NCBI GenBank assembly: GCA_041687295.1
Contig: JAWLCG010000171.1
Location: forward strand, 1-10,235
Direction: 5' to 3'
Length of the DNA: 10,235 nucleotides
Origin: JAWLCG01 sp041687295
Lineage (GTDB): Bacteria > Planctomycetota > Phycisphaerae > SM23-33 > FEN-1343
Shown: positions 6,310-10,235 of the stretch, in pieces
How the letters are laid out: each line of letters begins with the position of its first letter
How positions within the stretch are numbered: the first letter of the stretch is position 1
Program-made: the position numbers and the translations under genes
The notes under the pieces: generated by a model
What the model saw: only the letters and a program-made list of their open reading frames with translations
The model's database searches: none
What the model was told of the DNA's origin: nothing

Positions 6310-6656
6310 GGAATCCTCCTTTAACAAGCTCCGAATGCTCTCTCATCTCGCTGAAACCCGACTCAGGATACGCGTGATCTGCAAAACGCACAAGTAGTGA
6401 AATGGATTACAACTCCGATTTCAGTCCAGGAATAATCGGATTGCCACTCTAAAGTAACACTATGGATAACACATGAGCGATGAGTAGGCAACCTGCAGAA
6501 GATAGGACGTCCCCGGCAATTCCGTTATTACCGTTCGTAGACAAGGCCTCCCCAGCCCCGTTCACGGGGCATCGCCCGCGTGTTCGACCTCTGACGGCGT
6601 CCCACACGCGGGCGGTGCCCGCCCTACCAGTTGCCACAGTCGCTACGGGTGACGGC
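6310..6656. other. intergenic region between the PEP-CTERM genes
   Basis: I see no gene. The half near 6310-6540 is notably AT-richer than the rest of the window and holds a 7-bp inverted repeat TCCGATT/AATCGGA (6414-6420 with 6434-6440, 13-base loop) that could be an operator or a hairpin in the leader of the gene at 5452-6309. I could not find a convincing -35/-10 pair for that gene. The other half carries the large stem at 6567-6620. Confidence 0.55.
6567..6620. repeat. 17-bp near-perfect inverted repeat (REP-like)
   Basis: The arms 6567-6583 and 6604-6620 pair over 17 bp with a single G-U type mismatch and a 20-base loop. It lies 37 bp beyond the stop of the PEP-CTERM gene at 6657-7589. 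It has no U-tail. On the minus strand the sequence entering the stem reads GGTAGGGCGGGCACC, which resembles a common bacterial intergenic repeat type. It may protect the mRNA 3' end. Confidence 0.7.
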
Positions 6657-7589
6657 TCAGCCTCGCCGGCGGCGGATGTACCCGCCTAGTCCGACGCAGG
6701 CCGACGTCAGGGCCAGCATGGTGGCCGGCTCGGGAATTGGCGGGGCTGCCGGGGTTGCGGCGGCCACGCCCGTGACGCTCAGATCGCGGACGTACGTCGT
6801 GCCACTCCCGCCGCCCCAGGCGCCTTGGCTGATAAAGGGCGAGAGTTCGGTAAGGTCGGCCGTGAAGCTACGCCCCACGCCCAGCAGGTCGGGCATGCTG
6901 TTCGACCAGCCGCCGGTCCAGAAGCCCTGCTGCACACCGTTAATCGTGGCGAACATCGTGCCCTGGTTGGGGCCGACCTGGTGGTAGATGATCTCCACCT
7001 GATAGATGCCCCCGGTATTGAACGTGCCGCCGTCGACCGCGGGAATGTGGCTGGCTTGGTAGATGTCTACGCCGCCGCGGTCGAACCACATGCCGTGGTT
7101 CACGCCCGTACCAAACGCGATAGCTTGGACGGTACCATCGGGCATGACGTCGTAGGTGTAGACGCTGTCGAAATCAGCCCCAGCCAAGATAAGCGAATCA
7201 TTGAGGTCCTGGCCGTTGTCGTTCTGGGCCAGCGACTGCGCCGATGCCGCCAACCAGCCACCAGCGTCCGTTGGGGCAAACCAGGTTCTCGACCCAGTCC
7301 CCTTAGCCGGGCCGCTGGCCTCGCGCCCGTTGTGCAAACCGACGTTGGTCCACAGGGGAGTGCTGGTGACGGCGCTGAGGTCCAGCGTGAACCTCATTGT
7401 GATGTCCGCCTGCGTCAGGTCGAACCGATACCACGGCGTCAGTTGCCCCGCGACCTCTCCCTCATACCATGTGCCACCATAGGCGGTGGTGGCCACGTCC
7501 GGATAGTGAACCGTTGTTACGGCCCATGCCGGGGCCGTGACGACCCAGGCTGCGCACACCATAACCACAGCAAGGTTTGCTCTGGACAT
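6657..7589 (-). CDS. PEP-CTERM exported protein, unknown ligand
   Basis: This 310-residue protein has a signal peptide at residues 1-23 (ending APAWA) and a C-terminal sorting signal: Pro-Glu-Pro at 286-288, a hydrophobic helix at 289-305 and Arg306-309. The mature part is rich in Gly, Thr, Trp and Asp with alternating hydrophobic segments, such as YQVEIIYHQV (196-205) and the phrase ATINGVQQ (214-221); the neighbour at 5452-6309 has a similar LTINGVDY. This suggests related beta-sandwich folds, perhaps distant paralogues. A role in the extracellular matrix or in polysaccharide binding is typical of the class but not shown here. The ATG at 7589 is preceded by AAGGAGG; the longer frame from 7634 would start upstream of this site. 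It has its own promoter (7643-7671). Confidence 0.9.
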   Translation of the reverse strand: MSRANLAVVMVCAAWVVTAPAWAVTTVHYPDVATTAYGGTWYEGEVAGQLTPWYRFDLTQADITMRFTLDLSAVTSTPLWTNVGLHNGREASGPAKGTGSRTWFAPTDAGGWLAASAQSLAQNDNGQDLNDSLILAGADFDSVYTYDVMPDGTVQAIAFGTGVNHGMWFDRGGVDIYQASHIPAVDGGTFNTGGIYQVEIIYHQVGPNQGTMFATINGVQQGFWTGGWSNSMPDLLGVGRSFTADLTELSPFISQGAWGGGSGTTYVRDLSVTGVAAATPAAPPIPEPATMLALTSACVGLGGYIRRRRG

Positions 7590-7642
7590 TCCTTCCTCCT
7601 TTTGCCCCCCTTGCCCCAGATCACCTGCAAACACTTATTCCC

Positions 7643-7671
7643 AAAATACCTGGGGTTGCCAGAAGTGTCAA
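7643..7671 (-). promoter_or_regulatory. sigma70-type promoter of the PEP-CTERM gene at 6657-7589
   Basis: On the minus strand a perfect TTGACA (complement of 7666-7671) is followed after 17 bp by TATTTT (complement of 7643-7648, 4/6). The implied leader is about 45 nt. It lies inside the 114-bp gap after the DNA methyltransferase, so the PEP-CTERM gene can be expressed on its own. Confidence 0.7.
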
Positions 7672-7703
7672 TCCGAAATCCTTGGCTTGCCTGCCTCTGT
7701 CCC

Positions 7704-8792
7704 CTAGAACAGCGACGACGTTGACTGTGTCGGTCGACGGGGCTGCGGGGCGTCCTGCCCGTCCTGCGGGGCCGGGCGGGCCGGGGCGTTGAGGTTCTCC
7801 TCGGCGTGGACGCGGACGCGGCCCAGGCGGGCCTGGCGGCGGAGGCTCTCCAGGGCCTGCCAGACCTGCTCGGGGATGTAGGCGCCCGCGCAGCCGCTGT
7901 GCTCGATCCGCCAGTTGAAGTGCTGGGTGAAGACCTCCAGCAGCCGCGGGTTGTCGTGGAGGGTGGCGGTGGCGGTGGCGGCCTCGAGGTAGAAGCCGAT
8001 CAGCTCCTGCAGGTGCGCCTCGGGCATGGGCTCGGCTGGGTCGGACGGCACGTCGGGCATGGGCACGACGGCGTCGAGCCGCTCCTGAATGCCCGAAGCG
8101 TACTCGGGGCTCAGCTCGGTGCCGAGGTAGTGGCGTCGCAGCCGCCTGGCGGTCGCCAGCGTCGTGCCGCTGCCGCCGAAGGGGTCGAAGACGGTCTGCC
8201 CCGGCTCGCTGCAGGCGCGGATGATGCGGGCCAGCACCGTCTCGGGCATCTGGCAGGGGTGCCAGCCCAGGCGTTCGGCGAACGTGCCGCACATGCGGGG
8301 GAACTCGTTCCACGTGTCGTCGGGCAGCTTGCCGGCGGCGTTGGCGCGGACGTCCTTGTACACCCGCTGGCGGTCGGAGAACACCCGCACGGCCCGGTCG
8401 TTGAAGGTGAACTGCTTGGGGTCGTTGACGAAGTAGAACAGGTGCGTATGGCTGCGGGCGAACTTGGCCTTGGTCTGCTGGCCGAAGGTGTAGTGCCAGA
8501 TCACCCAGTTGCGCAGGTGCAGGCCGACGTCGCGCCCGATCATGCGGACCTCGGCGGCGTAGTCGTCGCCGATGGCGATCCAGAAGCTGCCCGCCGGCCG
8601 AAGCACGCGCTGACAGGCAGCCATCCAGTCGTGGGTCCAGGCGTGGTACTCGTCGTAGGCCCGGCGGTCCTCGTAGACGTCGTACTTGTAGCCGATGTTG
8701 AACGGCGGGTCGGCGAAGATCAGGTCGGCGAAGGGCTCGGCCTGGGCGTTCATCCATTCGATGCAGTCGGCGTTGTGAATGCGGTCGTACAT
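7704..8792 (-). CDS. beta-class site-specific DNA methyltransferase, apparently solitary
   Basis: This 362-residue enzyme methylates a base in DNA using S-adenosylmethionine. The catalytic motif IV DPPF (residues 28-31) precedes the SAM-binding motif I FDPFGGSGTT (202-211), the order that defines the beta class. DPPF usually marks N6-adenine enzymes, but N4-cytosine activity cannot be excluded. The catalytic core ends near residue 240. Residues 255-330 form a further domain with HFNWRI at 291-296 that I cannot name, then a Pro/Gln-rich tail ends in SSLF. No restriction endonuclease is next to it, so it may be an orphan or regulatory methylase. The ATG at 8792 opens directly onto the typical N-terminal strand, but it has no Shine-Dalgarno. 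Instead, five 8-bp tandem repeats (8801-8840) lie 8 bases upstream, which is unusual next to the clear ribosome sites of its neighbours. Confidence 0.92.
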   Translation of the reverse strand: MYDRIHNADCIEWMNAQAEPFADLIFADPPFNIGYKYDVYEDRRAYDEYHAWTHDWMAACQRVLRPAGSFWIAIGDDYAAEVRMIGRDVGLHLRNWVIWHYTFGQQTKAKFARSHTHLFYFVNDPKQFTFNDRAVRVFSDRQRVYKDVRANAAGKLPDDTWNEFPRMCGTFAERLGWHPCQMPETVLARIIRACSEPGQTVFDPFGGSGTTLATARRLRRHYLGTELSPEYASGIQERLDAVVPMPDVPSDPAEPMPEAHLQELIGFYLEAATATATLHDNPRLLEVFTQHFNWRIEHSGCAGAYIPEQVWQALESLRRQARLGRVRVHAEENLNAPARPAPQDGQDAPQPRRPTQSTSSLF

Positions 8793-8800
8793 GGCGAAGA

Positions 8801-8840
8801 GGTTAATTCGTTAATTGGTTGATTGTTTGATTGGTTAACT
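8801..8840. repeat. five 8-bp tandem repeats upstream of the DNA methyltransferase
   Basis: The plus strand reads GGTTAATT, CGTTAATT, GGTTGATT, GTTTGATT, GGTTAACT: five consecutive octamers of one consensus. The block is about 25% GC inside very GC-rich DNA and ends 8 bases from the ATG. Copy-number change would move whatever lies upstream of the start by 8 bp. The copies are imperfect, which lowers the chance of frequent slippage. Confidence 0.8.
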
Positions 8841-8882
8841 CGTAACCGGTGAGCGGGCAGAGTCTGCTCGCTACGGGTTACG
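8841..8882 (-). terminator. hairpin at the 3' end of the secreted two-domain protein gene
   Basis: Outer arms CGTAACC/GGTTACG (8841-8847 with 8876-8882) enclose inner arms near 8852-8860 and 8864-8872 with one mismatch. The stem begins inside the stop codon (TAA, complement of 8878-8880). It has no U-tract, so termination is likely but not textbook; it may instead stabilise the 3' end. Confidence 0.5.
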
Positions 8883-9942
8883 GGGCTGGGGCGGTCGCGG
8901 GGGCGTCTGTGAAGGTGAACGTTTCGACCAGCGAGGCCGCCATCGGCTCGAGGCGGGCGGTGGGGTGCTCGCCGTCGAGGATCGGCCCGCACAGCGAGAC
9001 ACTGTAGGCCTGGCCGGTGCGGACGGCCCAGTACTGCGCGCACGCCAGCGGGCCGGACTCGGGGGCCAGTCGGCTGACGACGCGGTAGGCCTCCTGACCG
9101 CCCAGCGTGGCGGGGCCCTCGGCGAGGACCTCGAAGCCCTGGTCGGCCAGCAGGGCCTGGGCGCCGGCGACGGCCTGGGCCGATCGCTCCTGGGCCGTAA
9201 GGGCCGGCTCGCCGGCGGCCAGCACCGTGACGGTCAGCACGGGGTAGGGCTGGCCGCCGAGGCGGTAGTCCACCTGGTAGGCGCGGAAGCTTCGGCCCGC
9301 CCGCTCGATCTTCCACTCCGCCGGCAGCCGAAGGGAAAAGCCCAGCTCCCCCACCGCCACCGGATCGGCCGCCAGGGGGGCGGCGCCGGGGTGCTCGGGG
9401 GCGAACAGCTCCAGGCTGCCCGCCAGGGCGTCCAGGGCGGCCGACAGCTCGGCCTCGGCGGCGGGGTGACCCTCGGCCGTCAGCAGGTAGCCCATGCGGT
9501 AGGCGGGCTCGCCCTCCACCTCGGCCAGCAGGACGATCCGCTCGGCCAGCCTCGGCTCACCGCGGAAGCTGTAGCCGAACCGCTGCCGCCGAGCGGGCCG
9601 ACCGGCGACGGTAGTCTCCTCGGCCGGCTCGGCCTGCAGATTCCGCACGGCCAGGGCCCGCTGCTGGCTGACGCCCTGGGCGAACGACTCGAGCGTGGCC
9701 TGCGGCGCCACCGGCAGGGCCGCCAGCGTCAGCGCCAGCTCCACCTGCCCGCGGGCGTCGTGGCGGTCCAGGGCCAGCACGTCGTAGGTCTCCTCGGGCC
9801 GCTGGGCCGTGAAGCCCTCCGGCACGGCCACCGCCACGCCGGCGTGCGGGTAGCGAACCTTGGCCGGCGCCGTCGACTGGGCCAGGGCGGCCGACAGGCT
9901 CCACGCCAGCACGACGACAGCCAGCGACACTCGATGGTTCAT
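8878..9942 (-). CDS. secreted protein with two DcrB/PsbP-like domains
   Basis: This 354-residue protein has a signal peptide at residues 1-21 (ending AALA before Gln22) and no lipobox cysteine. Two similar stretches follow. Residues 29-180 (with VAVAVPEGFTAQR, then LESFAQGVSQQR and TVAGRPARRQRF) and residues 198-344 (with GFSLRLPAEWKIER, then AQAVAGAQALL and TLGGQEAYRVV) share the same order: strand, PxGF or PxEW turn, helix, then a TxxGxxAxR-like strand. This order is what I expect of the Mog1/PsbP/DcrB-type fold, so I read it as an internal duplication. Function is unknown; it could be a periplasmic binding or accessory protein. The ATG at 9942 follows AAGGAG by 5 bases; the upstream extension crosses a repeat. 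It may be co-transcribed with the DNA methyltransferase 85 bp downstream, but the hairpin at 8841-8882 argues against strong coupling. Confidence 0.8.
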   Translation of the reverse strand: MNHRVSLAVVVLAWSLSAALAQSTAPAKVRYPHAGVAVAVPEGFTAQRPEETYDVLALDRHDARGQVELALTLAALPVAPQATLESFAQGVSQQRALAVRNLQAEPAEETTVAGRPARRQRFGYSFRGEPRLAERIVLLAEVEGEPAYRMGYLLTAEGHPAAEAELSAALDALAGSLELFAPEHPGAAPLAADPVAVGELGFSLRLPAEWKIERAGRSFRAYQVDYRLGGQPYPVLTVTVLAAGEPALTAQERSAQAVAGAQALLADQGFEVLAEGPATLGGQEAYRVVSRLAPESGPLACAQYWAVRTGQAYSVSLCGPILDGEHPTARLEPMAASLVETFTFTDAPATAPAP

Positions 9943-9970
9943 GGCGGCTCCTTGCGTTGGGGTCGGCCCC

Positions 9971-9976
9971 ATTGTA
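9971..9976 (-). promoter_or_regulatory. possible -10 element of the secreted two-domain protein gene
   Basis: TACAAT on the minus strand matches the sigma70 -10 consensus at 5/6 and lies about 29 bases before the ATG. No good -35 lies 15-18 bp upstream, so the promoter would be weak or activator-dependent. Confidence 0.35.
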
Positions 9977-10010
9977 CCGGCCCGAGGCCTGAACGGAAGC
10001 CCGTTGCCCC

Positions 10011-10098
10011 CGTAGGCCGGGTCGAGCCACGCGAGGCCCGGCAATGGACGGCGATCCGCCGTCGCCGCCGGGCCTCGCTGCGCTCGACCCGGCCTACG
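10011..10098. repeat. composite inverted repeat, family C copies 2 and 3
   Basis: The arms 10011-10042 and 10067-10098 are inverted copies of the 32-nt family C unit, differing only in a four-base central block. Between them is a separate hairpin, GACGGCG/CGCCGTC. The whole forms a nested double stem, like the paired REP units (BIME-type arrangement) of other bacteria. It lies between the cold-shock gene terminator and the secreted-protein promoter. The right arm is an exact match to 153-184, nearly 10 kb away. Confidence 0.8.
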
Positions 10099-10110
10099 AG
10101 AGCGCATAAG

Positions 10111-10134
10111 AAACGCCGCCCGGGGGCGGCGCTT
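10111..10134 (-). terminator. rho-independent terminator of the cold-shock gene
   Basis: On the minus strand a 10-bp stem (10125-10134 with 10111-10120, one G-U pair, four-base loop) is rich in CGCCGCC and is followed by TTTCTTAT. It lies 28 bases past the stop codon. An additional small hairpin GGCCAG/CTGGCC (10141-10155) precedes it. Confidence 0.8.
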
Positions 10135-10162
10135 CGTGTTGGCCAGTGGCTGGCCGACTCAC

Positions 10163-10235
10163 CTAGCCGCGCTGGACCTTGGCGGCCTTGGGGCCCGTGG
10201 CCCCGGCGGGGGTGTCGAACGTGACGGCCTCGCCC
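10163..10235 (-). CDS. cold-shock protein (CspA family), C-terminal end only
   Basis: Only the last 23 codons are in the window; the gene continues past the right edge. The peptide reads GEAVTFDTPAGATGPKAAKV then QRG and the stop TAG. This matches the final strands of CspA-type RNA chaperones, which typically end G-x-x-V-x-F followed by GPxAxxV. These small single-domain proteins bind single-stranded RNA and DNA and loosen mRNA structure, often after cold shock, though many are constitutive. The tail carries GATGPKAAK in place of the usual KGPQAANV, and the terminator just downstream supports this as the true end. The start, ribosome site and any cold-responsive leader are outside the window. 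Confidence 0.8.
   Translation of the reverse strand, partial: GEAVTFDTPAGATGPKAAKVQRG

Noticed and set aside
7621..8757. 378-aa minus-strand frame overlapping the DNA methyltransferase
   Set aside because: It is Arg/Pro-rich with no motif, in another frame from the DPPF and FDPFGGSGTT protein.

Overview
The window is high-GC bacterial DNA, with coding regions strongly biased to G or C at third codon positions. Two secreted proteins end in a Pro-Glu-Pro / transmembrane helix / Arg-run tail (PEP-CTERM). The intergenic gaps are full of dispersed hairpin repeats. Together these suggest a Planctomycetota member, perhaps Phycisphaerae-like. That placement is an inference from style; no marker gene here proves it.

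Layout from left to right. Positions 1-770 hold hairpin repeats and one small minus-strand reading frame (180-411) that is intact only if a run of six G is read as five. A minus-strand D-2-hydroxyacid dehydrogenase follows (770-1714). After a further repeat zone comes a minus-strand tRNA-Asp(GTC) with its own consensus promoter and a textbook terminator (1965-2173). Another minus-strand gene (2383-2826) encodes a small protein with a helical head and a long Pro/Ala/Glu-rich tail. The only plus-strand unit is a two-gene operon: a SAM-dependent methyltransferase (3125-4006) and, 12 bp later, a LarA-type nickel-pincer racemase homologue (4019-5362). A 13-bp hairpin closes it.

From 5452 to the end every gene is on the minus strand. 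There are two PEP-CTERM exported proteins (5452-6309 and 6657-7589), each with a strong Shine-Dalgarno, and the second with a good sigma70-type promoter. They are less GC-rich than their surroundings. Next come a solitary beta-class DNA methyltransferase (7704-8792), preceded by five 8-bp tandem repeats and no Shine-Dalgarno, and a secreted protein with two similar domains (8878-9942). The last 23 codons of a cold-shock protein with its terminator (10111-10235) run off the right edge.

Only two gene pairs are plausibly linked in function or expression: the methyltransferase-LarA operon and the PEP-CTERM pair. No exosortase, nickel-pincer synthesis genes (larB, larC, larE) or restriction endonuclease lies in the window, so those partners must be elsewhere. 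At least three families of dispersed hairpin repeats occupy the gaps between genes. The least explained items are the frameshifted small gene, the 8-bp repeats at the DNA methyltransferase start, and the methyltransferase-LarA pairing.
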